From contig NZ_AP024237.1 in NCBI RefSeq assembly GCF_016592155.1, positions 2,046,001 through 2,110,000 of the forward strand: 64,000 nt of DNA, in the 5' to 3' direction. Source of the DNA: Mycobacterium heckeshornense (GTDB taxonomy: Bacteria > Actinomycetota > Actinomycetes > Mycobacteriales > Mycobacteriaceae). Position 1 is the first letter of the stretch. Every line of letters starts with the position of its first letter. The notes beneath the pieces were generated by a model. It saw only the letters and a program-made list of their open reading frames with translations, was not told the DNA's origin and ran no database searches. The translations under genes were made by a program, and so were the position numbers. Positions 1 to 10,098 of this stretch are shown here, in pieces.

Positions 1-1
1 C

Positions 2-562
2 AAACGGTGGTGGACGCGATTCGTGCCGCAGCCGGTGGAGCGGAGCACGTACGTCCTGTTCGCGAGCCTGGTGCTACTACTGCTTTATTGGCAGTGGCGC
101 CCGATGCCGGCTCAGATTTGGGACGTGCGGTCGCCCGCCGCCCGAGTCGCGGTGTGGGCGGTGTTCTGGATCGGTTGGTTGATCGTGTTTGCGTCAACGT
201 TCATGGTCAGTCACTTCGACCTGTTCGGGCTGCGGCAGGTGTATCTGGCGTGGCGTGGCGAGCCGTACACCGACATCGGTTTTCGTTCACCGCTGCTGTA
301 TCGGGTGGTACGTCACCCGTTGATGCTGGGCTTCATCATCGCCCTTTGGGCGATCCCGACGATGACGGCCGGACACTTACTGTTCGCGGCGGCCAGCACC
401 GCCTACATCCTGATCGCCTTACAGTTCGAGGAACGCGACCTGGTCGCAGCACTGGGCGCACAATACCGCGACTATCGTCGCCGAGTGCCGATGCTCCTAC
501 CTGTGCCGCGACCGCGGCACCCGCGGCCCGGAGCCGACCGGGCGCAGCCAGAGATGCGTTGA
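2..562 (+). CDS. MddA / isoprenylcysteine methyltransferase-like membrane protein, 5' truncated by the window
   Basis: The reading frame is open from the first bases, so the start lies outside the window. About 186 residues are visible. The C-terminal half has the conserved signature of small-molecule methyltransferases of the isoprenylcysteine carboxyl methyltransferase/NnrU superfamily: RVVRHPLMLGF followed by a long hydrophobic helix and FEERDLVAALGAQYRDYRRR. Three or more membrane helices are evident. The closest family I recognise is MddA, a methanethiol S-methyltransferase that makes dimethyl sulfide from methanethiol with S-adenosylmethionine; this substrate is inferred from family resemblance only. 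The tail (from about residue 167) is Pro/Arg-rich and poorly conserved. It runs convergently towards the DoxX gene, with 22 bases between the stop codons. Confidence 0.75.
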   Translation, partial: KRWWTRFVPQPVERSTYVLFASLVLLLLYWQWRPMPAQIWDVRSPAARVAVWAVFWIGWLIVFASTFMVSHFDLFGLRQVYLAWRGEPYTDIGFRSPLLYRVVRHPLMLGFIIALWAIPTMTAGHLLFAAASTAYILIALQFEERDLVAALGAQYRDYRRRVPMLLPVPRPRHPRPGADRAQPEMR

Positions 563-584
563 GGTGCCGCAGCCTCGTCGCCGG

Positions 585-1055
585 TCATCGGCGGCCGAGC
601 CCGCGATTTCGCCGCAACCGAGTCCACGGCGCACCGGTCGAGCGCCGGCCCGCGCCGACGCGGCGGCGGGTGTCCAGCGCGTATGCTCCCGCGCCGACAA
701 ACACCAACAGCAGAAACCCGAAGCAGTACAACACCGCTAGCTCACCCTGGTTGACGATCGGCCAGAAGCCGTGCGGGAAGTGCTGACTGAAGTATGCGTA
801 CGCCATCTCCCCGCACGCCACGAAGGCAGCGGGCCGGGTCAACAGCCCGACGATGATCAGCCCGGCGGTGACGGTTTCGATCCAGCCTGCGTAATAGAAG
901 GGCCACTCGCCGGTCGGGACAGTAGGCCCCACGGGCCAACCGATCAGCTTGGACAAGCCGTGGCATAAGAACAGCAGCCCGAACACCAGCCGGAACACCG
1001 CCACGGCCACCGGTGAGTACGGATTGAGCCTGGCTTCAAGGTTGCGCATCGTCAT
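585..1055 (-). CDS. DoxX family membrane protein
   Basis: The product has four hydrophobic segments and the DoxX-type opening NPYSPVAVAVFRLVFGLLFL followed by HGLSKL, then GWIETVTAGLIIVGLLTRPAA. That layout is typical of DoxX/DoxD-like proteins of about 130-160 residues. DoxX members are linked to quinone or thiosulfate oxidation in archaea and to oxidative-stress complexes in mycobacteria, but the role here is unknown. I chose the ATG at 1055 (a second ATG lies at 1049) because the 32 residues upstream in the open frame look like non-coding Arg/Cys-rich sequence. The C-terminal tail of about 25 residues is basic and variable. It is divergent from tetR, and an everted repeat using the putative TetR half-site overlaps its start codon (1048-1066). 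Confidence 0.8.
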   Translation of the reverse strand: MTMRNLEARLNPYSPVAVAVFRLVFGLLFLCHGLSKLIGWPVGPTVPTGEWPFYYAGWIETVTAGLIIVGLLTRPAAFVACGEMAYAYFSQHFPHGFWPIVNQGELAVLYCFGFLLLVFVGAGAYALDTRRRVGAGRRSTGAPWTRLRRNRGLGRR

Positions 1056-1066
1056 GCGCTGACGAT
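1048..1066. promoter_or_regulatory. Everted repeat ATCGTCA-N5-TGACGAT over the doxX start
   Basis: Perfect 7-base arms (1048-1054 and 1060-1066) flank five bases and cover the doxX start codon. The half-site TGACG is the same as in the palindromes upstream of tetR, which suggests regulator binding, but this could be chance. Confidence 0.35.
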
Positions 1067-1122
1067 ACGGCCAGACGCTGCTACCCGTTGAAGTACAGCA
1101 TCGGGGAACCACACATCTTCGT

Positions 1123-1147
1123 TGACGACCGTCATTGACAGTTGTCA
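1123..1147. promoter_or_regulatory. Tandem palindromic operators in the doxX-tetR gap
   Basis: Two adjacent palindromes, TGACG-ac-CGTCA (1123-1134) and TGACA-gt-TGTCA (1136-1147), lie 13 bases apart, just over one helical turn. The second overlaps the -35 box of tetR. This is the expected arrangement for TetR autorepression. The assignment is inferred from position and symmetry. Confidence 0.6.
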
Positions 1148-1163
1148 GCAAAATGCGTATCGT
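1135..1163 (+). promoter_or_regulatory. tetR promoter (leaderless)
   Basis: A consensus -35 TTGACA (1135-1140), a 17-base spacer and a -10 TATCGT (1158-1163) stand 6 bases before the ATG at 1170. Transcription should begin at or within a base of the start codon, giving a leaderless message. Confidence 0.65.
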
Positions 1164-1169
1164 CGCTGT

Positions 1170-1775
1170 ATGGCGTCACCACCGGCGTCCTCGGCGACTA
1201 AATCGCCGCAGGGTGTTCGGGAAATACGGCGGCTCGAAACCCGGTCGCGTCTGTTTGACGCCGCATTGGCTGAGATTGCCCGGCGCGGAGTAGCCGAAGC
1301 TGATGTCAGTGCCATCGCCGCGGCAGCGGGCGTGGCGAGAGGAACGTTCTATTTCCACTTTCCGACGAAAGAACACGTCCTCATCGACCTCGAGCGCCAG
1401 GAGGAGATCCGCATCATCGGTGAACTTCGCGACGTTACGGGCGATCTGCGGTCGATCCTGTTGCGGCTTGTCCGTCACGTGCTCGACGCCGAACGCCGGC
1501 TAGGTTCGGTCGTTTTCCGGGACATGCTGGGATTGCATTTCTCGGCAACGCATCCGACCGGCGACAAGTTGGTGCACCATCCACTGGCGGAGTTTCTGGT
1601 AGCCGCGATCAGCCGGGCACAAAAGGCCGGGCAGGTCTCCTCAGATGCTGAGGCTGAGGAACTTGCGATGTTCTTCCTGACTGGACTGTTCGCGCTGCTG
1701 GCCACGGGAATACACGATTCCGTGATGTTAAGTCGTTATGTGACAACGATTGTCAACGGAATGGAGAAACAATGA
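1170..1775 (+). CDS. TetR/AcrR family transcriptional regulator
   Basis: The N-terminal helix-turn-helix is clear: RSRLFDAALAEIARRGVAEA, DVSAIAAAAGVARGTFYFHF and PTKEHVL, at about residues 22-75 of the 201-residue product. The helical C-terminal ligand domain has no recognisable ligand signature. ATG 1170 was preferred over an upstream ATG at 1122 because the extra 16 residues would begin inside the operator and an ideal -10 box lies 6 bases before 1170. The gene ends ATGA, overlapping the start of the ferritin-like gene by 4 bases, so the two are translationally coupled. It probably represses itself and perhaps doxX through the palindromes at 1123-1147. Confidence 0.9.
   Translation: MASPPASSATKSPQGVREIRRLETRSRLFDAALAEIARRGVAEADVSAIAAAAGVARGTFYFHFPTKEHVLIDLERQEEIRIIGELRDVTGDLRSILLRLVRHVLDAERRLGSVVFRDMLGLHFSATHPTGDKLVHHPLAEFLVAAISRAQKAGQVSSDAEAEELAMFFLTGLFALLATGIHDSVMLSRYVTTIVNGMEKQ
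1741..1755. promoter_or_regulatory. Palindrome TGACAA-cga-TTGTCA at the end of tetR
   Basis: A perfect 6-base inverted repeat with a 3-base spacer lies inside the last codons of tetR, 16 bases before the ferritin-like start. It carries the half-site TGACA seen at 1136-1147. It may be a third operator controlling an internal promoter; codon constraint is an alternative explanation. Confidence 0.4.
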
Positions 1776-2596
1776 GACCCTCAGGGATCGACGGGTATCG
1801 AGATTTTCTGGCCAGGCGTGACGGCGACGCCGACTTACTGAATCGGCGGCTTACGAATCGCGAGCGGTTCTTTCAGGAACTTGCGGCTCATCCAGTGCGA
1901 TCAGCCCGTCGTGTGGACCGTCCGACTTTCCTTCGCAACCTGCGTCGTCGGCGCCCCGAATCCGGCCTGGACAGCAAAATGCTGTTCCTGCTGGCAACCG
2001 CGAAACTCAACCAGGCAGAACGGTTCGGGGTCGGACTCGGAGAAACCTACGGTCGCAACAGTGATGAGAATCTGCCACCCGAGAACGTCTACCTCGAACT
2101 TGAAGAGCACTACCACACCAGGCTGCTGGCGTACGTACTCGACATCTTCGGCCTGGCATTCCAAGTAGTTCCCCCGCCGTTTTTGATGCGGCAGTTCGTG
2201 AAGACGGGAGTGTTCCTGCCTGAACGCCTCGGCTTCAGTTTCGTCGGAGCCGCGGAGATGGCGGGCTGCATCATGTTCGACGAACTGCGTCGCGTCGGCA
2301 TCAGGCTCTTCGCCGACGAACCCGAAGTCGCCCAACGAATCGACCTGCTCTACAGCGAAATCCTTACCGACGAAATCGGCCACGTCGGTTACTGCGCATC
2401 ACGCTGCACCCGCCCAGAGCGGGCGATCATGCGGCGGCTCTATCCATTCTTCGGACGACTGTTCGCCCGCCAGACTGCCGAGATCGGTCTGCTCGTCGAC
2501 CCGCAAGCCTTGCACGCACGACTTGACCGACCCTTCAGCGTGGAAGAACTCACCGCCGACCTGGACCGCGCAACGTATCTGGTCGCACACCCGTGA
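1772..2596 (+). CDS. Ferritin-like diiron protein, function unknown
   Basis: The product is 274 residues, mostly helical, without signal peptide or membrane segment. Two ExxH metal motifs stand out: E112-H115 within LELEEHYHTR and E201-H204 within ILTDEIGHVGY. Further acidic residues lie in the intervening helices (for example E162 in GAAEMAG and E171 in FDELRR). This spacing is that of a carboxylate-bridged diiron four-helix bundle, as in ferritin-like oxygenases and oxidases. The substrate cannot be read from the sequence; an AurF-like N-oxygenase or a fatty-acid/quinone-directed oxidase are both possible. It is coupled to tetR by an ATGA overlap, so the repressor probably senses its substrate or product. 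Confidence 0.7.
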   Translation: MRPSGIDGYRDFLARRDGDADLLNRRLTNRERFFQELAAHPVRSARRVDRPTFLRNLRRRRPESGLDSKMLFLLATAKLNQAERFGVGLGETYGRNSDENLPPENVYLELEEHYHTRLLAYVLDIFGLAFQVVPPPFLMRQFVKTGVFLPERLGFSFVGAAEMAGCIMFDELRRVGIRLFADEPEVAQRIDLLYSEILTDEIGHVGYCASRCTRPERAIMRRLYPFFGRLFARQTAEIGLLVDPQALHARLDRPFSVEELTADLDRATYLVAHP

Positions 2597-2638
2597 AAGA
2601 TGTCGACGGCAGGCGCCAAGCTCAGTGCGTGAGCCGGC

Positions 2639-4075
<1,437 letters not shown>

Positions 4076-4140
4076 CGAAGCGCTCTCCTTCACTGCGGGC
4101 TGCGAGTCTAATGCGGTCATTGAAGCGCTCTCCTTTACTG
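4076..4140 (-). repeat. Duplicated ribosome-binding site and start region of glnA1
   Basis: The string AAGGAGAGCGCTTC occurs twice, 45 bases apart, once before GTG 4075 and once before ATG 4120. The surrounding codons also match: VKESAS precedes both starts. Because 45 is a multiple of three and no stop intervenes, both copies are in the same frame. Initiation at the upstream copy would add 15 residues to GlnA1. Confidence 0.8.
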
Positions 4141-4266
4141 GCCCTGGCCCTTGCACTGGTGACCCGACCGAACGCTATGGATGCGATGTTGCCCAAGAGT
4201 CAACCCCATGTTGCGCTGACGTTACGCGCCCGCGCAGCCTGGCCCTACGGCGGGTAGTCCCGGCCG

Positions 4267-4272
4267 TATTGT
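4267..4272 (+). promoter_or_regulatory. -10 box TATTGT of the RDD gene (leaderless)
   Basis: TATTGT ends 6 bases before ATG 4279, the spacing expected for a leaderless actinobacterial transcript. No ribosome-binding site is seen. Confidence 0.5.
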
Positions 4273-4278
4273 GGGCGC

Positions 4279-4740
4279 ATGGCCCGCGGCATCTCGTCGT
4301 GGCTGTCCGGTCCGGTGAACGCCGACGGTCGGCAGCAGCGATATCCCGGTGAGTCGCTCGGCTTGCCCGAAAGCGGGCCGGGTTCGCTGGCCCGGATGGG
4401 CCGTCGATTGCCGGCGTTGGTGGCCGATTGGCTGATCGCCTACGGGTTGGCGGCACTGGCGATGACGCTGGGCTGGATCGCCCCGTCGTCGCTGCCGACC
4501 GCGGTGTTGGTGATCTGGTTCGTCATAGGAGCGGCGGCTGTGCGACTCTTCGGCTTCACCCCGGGACAGCTGGCGCTGAGGCTGGCGGTGGTGGACCTCG
4601 GCGGGCGAGCGCATGTCGGGCTGGGCCGCGCCGTAGCGCGTGGCATGCTGATCGCGCTGGTGGTGCCCCCATTGTTCACCGACGCCGACGGCCGTGGGCT
4701 GCAAGACCGCGCGACGCGCACCGCGGTCGTGCGGCGATAA
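4279..4740 (+). CDS. RDD family membrane protein
   Basis: This 153-residue product carries an RDD domain: RRLPALVADWLIAYGLAALA in the first helix (R..D), a second helix around AVLVIWFVIGAAAVRLFG, and GFTPGQLALRLAVVDLGG, the standard RDD family turn. It ends with the expected Arg-Asp pair in LQDRATRTAVVRR. RDD proteins are small integral membrane proteins of mostly unknown role. Its position between glnA1 (divergent) and the DUF4191 gene (convergent) matches H37Rv Rv2219A. A ribosome-binding site is lacking and a -10 box lies 6 bases upstream. Confidence 0.88.
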   Translation: MARGISSWLSGPVNADGRQQRYPGESLGLPESGPGSLARMGRRLPALVADWLIAYGLAALAMTLGWIAPSSLPTAVLVIWFVIGAAAVRLFGFTPGQLALRLAVVDLGGRAHVGLGRAVARGMLIALVVPPLFTDADGRGLQDRATRTAVVRR

Positions 4741-4764
4741 GGGCGGCAAAAGGCTCAAAAAGGC

Positions 4765-5517
4765 TCACCGTCGGCGCACGGTGCGCTGTACGCCACGCAG
4801 CTTGCCGGCGGTGGGCATCGGCCCCTTCGGCATGGCTGCCGCGCCGGCTCGCGACCCGAGAGCGCTCAGCCGCGACTCCAACGAGTCCAACTGTTTGACG
4901 GTGATATTCGCCGGCAGCCGGGCAAGATGACGCTCCAGCCTGGCCAGCGGGACCTCGCCGTCGCCATTGCCGACGACGATGTCGTAGATCGGCACGTCAC
5001 CCACCAGTCGCGCGGTGCGCTTTTTCTCCTGGGCGAGCAGCGGCTTGACGCGGGCCGGCGACCCTTCGCCGACCAGGATGACGCCGGGGCGGCCGATCAC
5101 CCGGTGCACAGCGTCGAAGTGACCGGTGGCGGCCACGCCCGGAGTCACGCGCCACTTGCCACGCAGGTTCTCCAATACCCACGCCGCAGCGCCGGTTTGG
5201 CCTTCGGCCTTGCGGTACACCGACCGCTGGGCGCGCCGCCCGAAGATGATGAACGCCACCAGCGCGCCCAGCACCACGCCGAGGACGCTCATCGTGATCA
5301 TGGTGAACCCGCCGGCCGCCACGCCGGCCGCCACTGAGCCACCGACGATCAGCACGAACGCGCTGAACATGTAGGGCAGCAGCCGTTTGTCTTCCCGGCG
5401 CTGGATGGTGAACGCCTGCCATAGCTGACGCCGGCGCTCCCTGGCGGCGGCCTTGCGGGCGGCCTTGGCTTCGGCTCTGGCGGCCTTGCTCGCCGCGGAA
5501 TTGCGGGATTTTGCCAT
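4765..5517 (-). CDS. DUF4191 membrane protein (Rv2219-like)
   Basis: The 250-residue product begins with a very basic Ala/Lys/Arg segment (residues 1-35). Two membrane helices follow (about 48-68 and 74-92: MFSAFVLIVGGSVAAGVAAG and MITMSVLGVVLGALVAFIIF), then a cytoplasmic domain with WRVTPGVAATGHFDAVHRVI and GVILVGEG. This matches the DUF4191 family conserved beside lipA in mycobacteria. ATG 5517 gives the family N-terminus MAKSRNSAASKAA. A TATCCT -10-like box (5531-5526, minus strand) lies 8 bases upstream, so it may have its own leaderless promoter besides readthrough from lipA, whose stop is 26 bases away. Biochemical role unknown. Confidence 0.88.
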   Translation of the reverse strand: MAKSRNSAASKAARAEAKAARKAAARERRRQLWQAFTIQRREDKRLLPYMFSAFVLIVGGSVAAGVAAGGFTMITMSVLGVVLGALVAFIIFGRRAQRSVYRKAEGQTGAAAWVLENLRGKWRVTPGVAATGHFDAVHRVIGRPGVILVGEGSPARVKPLLAQEKKRTARLVGDVPIYDIVVGNGDGEVPLARLERHLARLPANITVKQLDSLESRLSALGSRAGAAAMPKGPMPTAGKLRGVQRTVRRR

Positions 5518-5542
5518 GATCCCCAAGGATACGGAAACCCAT

Positions 5543-6481
5543 TTAGCGCGGCGCTGTGGTCCGGCGCCGCTCGATGGCCCGCTGGTAGAGGCGGCCGGCC
5601 CGGTACGACGAGCGCACCAGCGGCCCGGCCAGCACGCCGGCGAACCCCAGCCGTTCGGCATGGCGCGAGTACTCGACGAACTCCTCAGGCCCGACCCAGC
5701 GCTGCACCGGGTGGTGGCGCACCGACGGGCGCAGATACTGGGTAATGGTGACGATGTCGCAACCCGCCTGACGCAGATCGCCAAGGGCGGCGCGCACCTC
5801 GTCGGGCGTCTCGCCCAGGCCCAGGATGAGGTTGCTCTTGGTGACCAAGCCGAAGCCGCGGGCAGCGGTGAGCACGTCAAGACTGCGCTGATAGCTAAAC
5901 GCCGGGCGGATCCGTTTGAAGATGCGCGGCACCGTTTCGACGTTGTGCGCCAATACTTCTGGGCGAGCATCGAAGACCTGCTCAAGGCGGGCGGGATCGC
6001 CGTTGAAATCGGGGATCAGCAGCTCAACACCGGTGGATGGGTTGAGCCGCTTGATCGCGCGCACCGTCTCGGCGTAGAGCCACGCCCCGCCGTCGGGCAG
6101 GTCGTCGCGGGCCACGCCGGTGACGGTGGAATACCGCAGTCCCATCACCCGCACGCTCTCGGCCACCCGTCGCGGCTCGTCGCGGTCGAGCGGCGCGGGC
6201 TTGCCGGTGTCGATCTGGCAGAAGTCACAGCGACGAGTGCACACGTCGCCGCCGATCAAAAAGGTGGCCTCGCGGTCTTCCCAGCATTCATAGATGTTGG
6301 GGCAGCCGGCCTCCTCGCACACGGTGTGCAGGCTCTCACGCCGAACCAGGCCCTTCAGCTCGGTGTATGCCGGCCCCATCCGCGCCCGGGTCTTGATCCA
6401 CGGCGGCTTGCGTTCGATCGGGGTCTGCGCGTTGCGCACCTCTAGGCGCAGTAGTTTTCTGCCTTCGGGCGCAACGGTCAC
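5543..6481 (-). CDS. lipA: Lipoyl synthase (LipA)
   Basis: This radical-SAM enzyme inserts two sulfurs into octanoyl-lipoyl domains. The 312-residue product has both cysteine clusters: the auxiliary 4Fe-4S motif in [12 protein letters not shown] and the radical-[35 protein letters not shown] and the C-terminal RSSYR of the family are also present. GTG 6481 was chosen because the encoded [20 protein letters not shown] matches known N-termini and overlaps the lipB stop as GTGA. Cotranscription with lipB and probably dlaT places synthesis and target of lipoylation in one unit. Confidence 0.96.
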   Translation of the reverse strand: MTVAPEGRKLLRLEVRNAQTPIERKPPWIKTRARMGPAYTELKGLVRRESLHTVCEEAGCPNIYECWEDREATFLIGGDVCTRRCDFCQIDTGKPAPLDRDEPRRVAESVRVMGLRYSTVTGVARDDLPDGGAWLYAETVRAIKRLNPSTGVELLIPDFNGDPARLEQVFDARPEVLAHNVETVPRIFKRIRPAFSYQRSLDVLTAARGFGLVTKSNLILGLGETPDEVRAALGDLRQAGCDIVTITQYLRPSVRHHPVQRWVGPEEFVEYSRHAERLGFAGVLAGPLVRSSYRAGRLYQRAIERRRTTAPR

Positions 6482-7176
6482 GGTGCCGATGCTACGCGGG
6501 CCGGGCCGGGTGGACAGCTGACCGGCAGCACACCGTCGAGCGCGTCGCACACCGCGTCGGCTACCGCCGAACGCACGTCCTCGACACCGACCCGCCGGCC
6601 AAGTTCGGCGGTTATCGACGTCACCCCGGCATCGGTGATCCCGCACGGCACGATCTTGGTGAAGGCGCTCAGGTCACAGTCGCAGTTGAGCGCGAACCCG
6701 TGCAGCGTCGTCGCCCGCGACACGCGAACACCGATCGCGGCGATCTTGCCGGCGCCACGACCGCCGCGGGCGGGTACCCATACTCCGGAACGGCCGTCGA
6801 CCCGGTCCACCGTCAGGCCCAGGTCAGTACACACCTTGATCAGTGATTCTTCAAGGCGCCGAACGTAATTGATCACATCGAGCGGTTCGGCCAAGCCGAT
6901 GATCGGATAGCCCACGAGTTGCCCTGGGCCGTGCCAGGTGATCTTGCCGCCGCGGTCGGTGTCGATAACAGGCGTGCCGTCAACCGGGCGCTCATGCGGC
7001 AGTGTGCGCCGGCCCGCGGTGTACACCGAGGGGTGTTCCAAAAGCAGCAGTGTGTCGGTGCCGCCGGCCACCCTTGTGTTGGCCAGGTCTCGTTGCAGCT
7101 GCCAGGCGGTGAGGTAGTCGACGTTGCCCAGATGGCGGACGTTCACCGGAGCCGGGCTTGACCGGATGGAAATCAC
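6478..7176 (-). CDS. lipB: Octanoyl-[ACP]:protein octanoyltransferase (LipB)
   Basis: LipB moves octanoate from acyl carrier protein to the lysine of lipoyl domains, supplying the substrate of LipA. The 232-residue protein shows [32 protein letters not shown] and the dyad region: the lysine of [10 protein letters not shown] and the cysteine of [13 protein letters not shown], which correspond to the catalytic Lys/Cys pair of the M. tuberculosis enzyme. GTG 7176 gives an N-terminus of family length; no other start fits. It overlaps lipA by 4 bases and starts 25 bases after the epimerase stop, consistent with a dlaT-epimerase-lipB-lipA operon. Confidence 0.95.
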   Translation of the reverse strand: MISIRSSPAPVNVRHLGNVDYLTAWQLQRDLANTRVAGGTDTLLLLEHPSVYTAGRRTLPHERPVDGTPVIDTDRGGKITWHGPGQLVGYPIIGLAEPLDVINYVRRLEESLIKVCTDLGLTVDRVDGRSGVWVPARGGRGAGKIAAIGVRVSRATTLHGFALNCDCDLSAFTKIVPCGITDAGVTSITAELGRRVGVEDVRSAVADAVCDALDGVLPVSCPPGPARVASAP

Positions 7177-7201
7177 ACGACCGAGGCTACCCGGGATTGC
7201 A

Positions 7202-8110
7202 CTAGGCCACGGCGGGCCGGGAGGTGGCATAGCGCAGCGCCTCACCAATCGTGTTGTGCTGGAACCGGAAACCGGCGCGTTCGAGGACTGCGGGGATGGC
7301 GCGCTGGCCACAAAGCAGTTCGTCGGCGAGCTCGCCGAGCGCGGCACGCACCGCGAAGCCCGGCAACACCAGCGGGGTGGGCCGGCGGACAGCGCGGCCC
7401 AACGCCGCGGTGAATTCGGCGTTGGTGACGGGTGCGGGTCCGGTCAGGTTCACCGGCCCGCGCAGCGCGTCGTGCGAGATCGCAAACTGCAACGCCCGGA
7501 CCTCGTCTTCGAGGCTGATCCAGGAGATGTACTGCCGGCCGGTGCCCAGGCGGGCGCCCAAGCCCAGCGAGAACAGCGGGCGCATGCGCCCCAGTACACC
7601 GCCCGACGGGGCCAGCACCAGGCCGGTGCGCGCCAAAACGACACGGACGCCACCTTGCTGGGCGGGTGCCGTCGCCGCTTCCCAATCTTGGCACAGCTGA
7701 GCAAGGAAACCGTTTCCGGCTGAAGCGGTTTCGTCGACTTGGCGGTCTCTGGTATTGCCGTAATAGCCGACCGCGCTGGCATTGACCAGGACGCCTACGC
7801 CGGCCTCGGAGACCGCAGCGGCCAGCACTTCGGTCGGTGTGATGCGGCTGTCGCGGAGGTTCTGCTTGAAGGCACCGGACCAGCGACGCTGCCCGATGTT
7901 GATGCCGCACAGGTTAACGACGGCGTCGACCCCGTTTAACGCAGTGGCATCGAATTCGCCGCTCTCGGGGTTCCAGTGCACTTCACCGCTGTTGGCCGGG
8001 GTGCGCCGGACGATGCGCATCACCCGGTGATCGGCGGCCCGTAACGCAGCCACCAGGGCTGAGCCGATCAGCCCGGACGATCCGGCGATCGCGATCACGG
8101 CCTTGGCCAC
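7202..8110 (-). CDS. TIGR01777-type NAD-dependent epimerase (Rv2216-like)
   Basis: The product (302 residues) has the extended short-chain dehydrogenase nucleotide-binding turn [17 protein letters not shown] at the N-terminus. It also has [17 protein letters not shown] and the family-specific VGYYGN (Y of the active site) with [11 protein letters not shown]. This is the YfcH/SulA-type epimerase family, whose substrate is not known. GTG 8110 starts 17 bases after the dlaT stop. The position between dlaT and lipB is conserved in mycobacteria, but no lipoate role has been shown that I know of. Confidence 0.9.
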   Translation of the reverse strand: MAKAVIAIAGSSGLIGSALVAALRAADHRVMRIVRRTPANSGEVHWNPESGEFDATALNGVDAVVNLCGINIGQRRWSGAFKQNLRDSRITPTEVLAAAVSEAGVGVLVNASAVGYYGNTRDRQVDETASAGNGFLAQLCQDWEAATAPAQQGGVRVVLARTGLVLAPSGGVLGRMRPLFSLGLGARLGTGRQYISWISLEDEVRALQFAISHDALRGPVNLTGPAPVTNAEFTAALGRAVRRPTPLVLPGFAVRAALGELADELLCGQRAIPAVLERAGFRFQHNTIGEALRYATSRPAVA

Positions 8111-8127
8111 GGTGTGTCAAGCCTTTC

Positions 8128-9861
8128 CTAGAGCCCTAGGTCGGCCTCGAACGCTGCTTCCTCGAGCCGATGCTTGATGGTGGTCAAAAATCGTCCTGCG
8201 TCGGCGCCGTCGATCAGCCGGTGGTCGTAGGTCAGCGGCAGATAGCAGATGGAGCGGATCCCGATCGACTCGTTGCCGTTGTCGTCGACGACCACCCGGG
8301 GCCGTTTGACGATTGCACCGGTGCCCAGCATGGCGGCCTGCGGCGGGACCAGGATCGGCGTGTCGTGCAGCGCGCCCTGGCTGCCGATGTTGGTGATCGT
8401 GAAGGTGCCCCCAGACAGCTCGTCGGGCTTGAGGTCACCAGAGCGGGCCCGCGCGGCAATGTCGGCGATGGCGCGTGCCAGCCCGGCCAGGGACAGATCG
8501 CCGGCGTTGTGGATCACCGGCGACAACAGTCCTTGCTCAGTGTCGACGGCGAACCCGAGGTGTTCGGCGTCGTAGTAGGTGATCTCCTTGGTCTCCTCGT
8601 TGTAGCTGGCGTTGATGTTGGGGTGAATCTTGAGCGCGTCGATCACTGCCCGCGCGATGAACGGCAGGTAGGTCAGGTTGACGCCTTCGCGCTCGGCGAA
8701 AGCGGCCTTGGCCCTGTTCCGCAACGCCACGATCTTGGTCATGTCAACCTCATGGGTCTGCGTGAGTTGCGCTGTGGCGAGCAGGGATTCGCGGGTCTTT
8801 GCGGCGGTGATCTGGCGGATGCGGCTGGCTTTTTGAGTGGTGCCGCGTAAATGTGCCAGCCTGGGTGCCGGGCTCGGCGCAGCGGCGGGTCTCGCGGCCG
8901 CGGCGGCTGCGGGCGCAGCGGGTGCGGGCGCAGCGGGTGCGGGCGCCTTCTTCGCCTCTTCCCGCTGTTGGACCGCGGCGAGCACGTCCTGTTTGCGGAT
9001 GCGCCCGCCCACCCCGGTGCCTTTCACCTGGGCCAGGTCGATGTTGTTGTCGGCAGCGAGTTTTCGCACCAACGGCGTGACGTACGGTGTTGCGCCGGTC
9101 GCGGGCGTCGCTGCCGGCTCGGCGGTGGGCTGGGGCTCGGGTGCGGGCTCGGCCCGCGGGGTCGGCGCCGGCTGTGGCGTGGGTTTCGCTGCCGGTTCGG
9201 GCTGCGGCGGCGGGGCCTGGGGCTCAGCCGCCGGCGCGGCACCGGTGCCGATCTTGGCCAGCTCGCCACCGACCGGGACCGTCGTGTCCTCCTCGGCGGT
9301 GATACTGAGAAGCGTGCCGGCCACCGGCGACGGGATTTCGGTGTCAACCTTGTCGGTGGACACCTCCACCAGCGGCTCGTCGGCCCGCACCGAATCGCCG
9401 ACCTTCTTCAGCCAGCGGGTCACGGTGCCTTCGGTCACCGACTCGCCGAGCTCGGGCATCAACACCGGCGTGATAGCGCGTCGGCCGCCGTCGCCGCCGG
9501 AGAGCGGGGCGGCCGGCGGCGCGGGCGGTGCTTGGGGCCGGGGCTGCGGTTCCGGCTCGGGCTTGGCCGCTGTTTCCGGCCGGGTCGGCGCCTCAGCCGT
9601 GGGCTGCCCGCCGTCTCCTTCGGCGGTTTCACCGATGATCGCCAGTTCCCCGCCCACTTCGACCGTCTCGTCCTCGTGGGCGATGATCTTGGTCAGCACA
9701 CCGGCGGCCGGTGACGGGATTTCGGTGTCGACCTTGTCGGTGGAGACCTCCAGGAGGGGCTCGTCGACTTCGACCGTGTCGCCTTCTTGCTTGAGCCAGC
9801 GGGTGACCGTCCCCTCGGTGACGCTCTCACCGAGTGCCGGCATCTGGACGGAGAAGGCCAT
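8128..9861 (-). CDS. dlaT: Dihydrolipoamide acyltransferase DlaT (E2 of PDH/PNR/P)
   Basis: This 577-residue E2 enzyme carries two lipoyl domains (about 1-80 and 130-205), each with the lipoylated lysine in [13 protein letters not shown]. Pro/Ala-rich linkers, a peripheral-subunit-binding domain ([20 protein letters not shown]... at about 275-312) and a C-terminal catalytic domain with [14 protein letters not shown] (catalytic His and Asp) complete it. In M. tuberculosis DlaT serves pyruvate dehydrogenase and also the AhpD/AhpC peroxide-reducing chain. Linker length explains the small size difference from the H37Rv protein of about 550 residues. It heads the leftward gene run that contains lipB and lipA and is divergent from ephD. 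Confidence 0.96.
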   Translation of the reverse strand: MAFSVQMPALGESVTEGTVTRWLKQEGDTVEVDEPLLEVSTDKVDTEIPSPAAGVLTKIIAHEDETVEVGGELAIIGETAEGDGGQPTAEAPTRPETAAKPEPEPQPRPQAPPAPPAAPLSGGDGGRRAITPVLMPELGESVTEGTVTRWLKKVGDSVRADEPLVEVSTDKVDTEIPSPVAGTLLSITAEEDTTVPVGGELAKIGTGAAPAAEPQAPPPQPEPAAKPTPQPAPTPRAEPAPEPQPTAEPAATPATGATPYVTPLVRKLAADNNIDLAQVKGTGVGGRIRKQDVLAAVQQREEAKKAPAPAAPAPAAPAAAAAARPAAAPSPAPRLAHLRGTTQKASRIRQITAAKTRESLLATAQLTQTHEVDMTKIVALRNRAKAAFAEREGVNLTYLPFIARAVIDALKIHPNINASYNEETKEITYYDAEHLGFAVDTEQGLLSPVIHNAGDLSLAGLARAIADIAARARSGDLKPDELSGGTFTITNIGSQGALHDTPILVPPQAAMLGTGAIVKRPRVVVDDNGNESIGIRSICYLPLTYDHRLIDGADAGRFLTTIKHRLEEAAFEADLGL

Positions 9862-10098
9862 CTTTGTTGACTCCTCGATCGATCGGGCGGTCGGCGTGGC
9901 TCGACCTCCGGCTTACCACACCGTCGTCTACCGGTGGTGGCACCCAACTGATGTCGAAACCATCCTGTCACTGTGGTGCTGCCGGCATTCAGCCAGGGCG
10001 CAGCGGACTGAGGCCCCGGCTTGACATAGCTGGGCGAACCGGACCAAGGTGCTTGCTACCAACGGTATTGGCTACTGGCAGGTACGGGCGGAGGTCCT
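9862..10098. other. Divergent intergenic region dlaT-ephD
   Basis: This 237-base region must contain promoters for both genes. I found no convincing operator, RNA or small gene in it. Confidence 0.5.
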
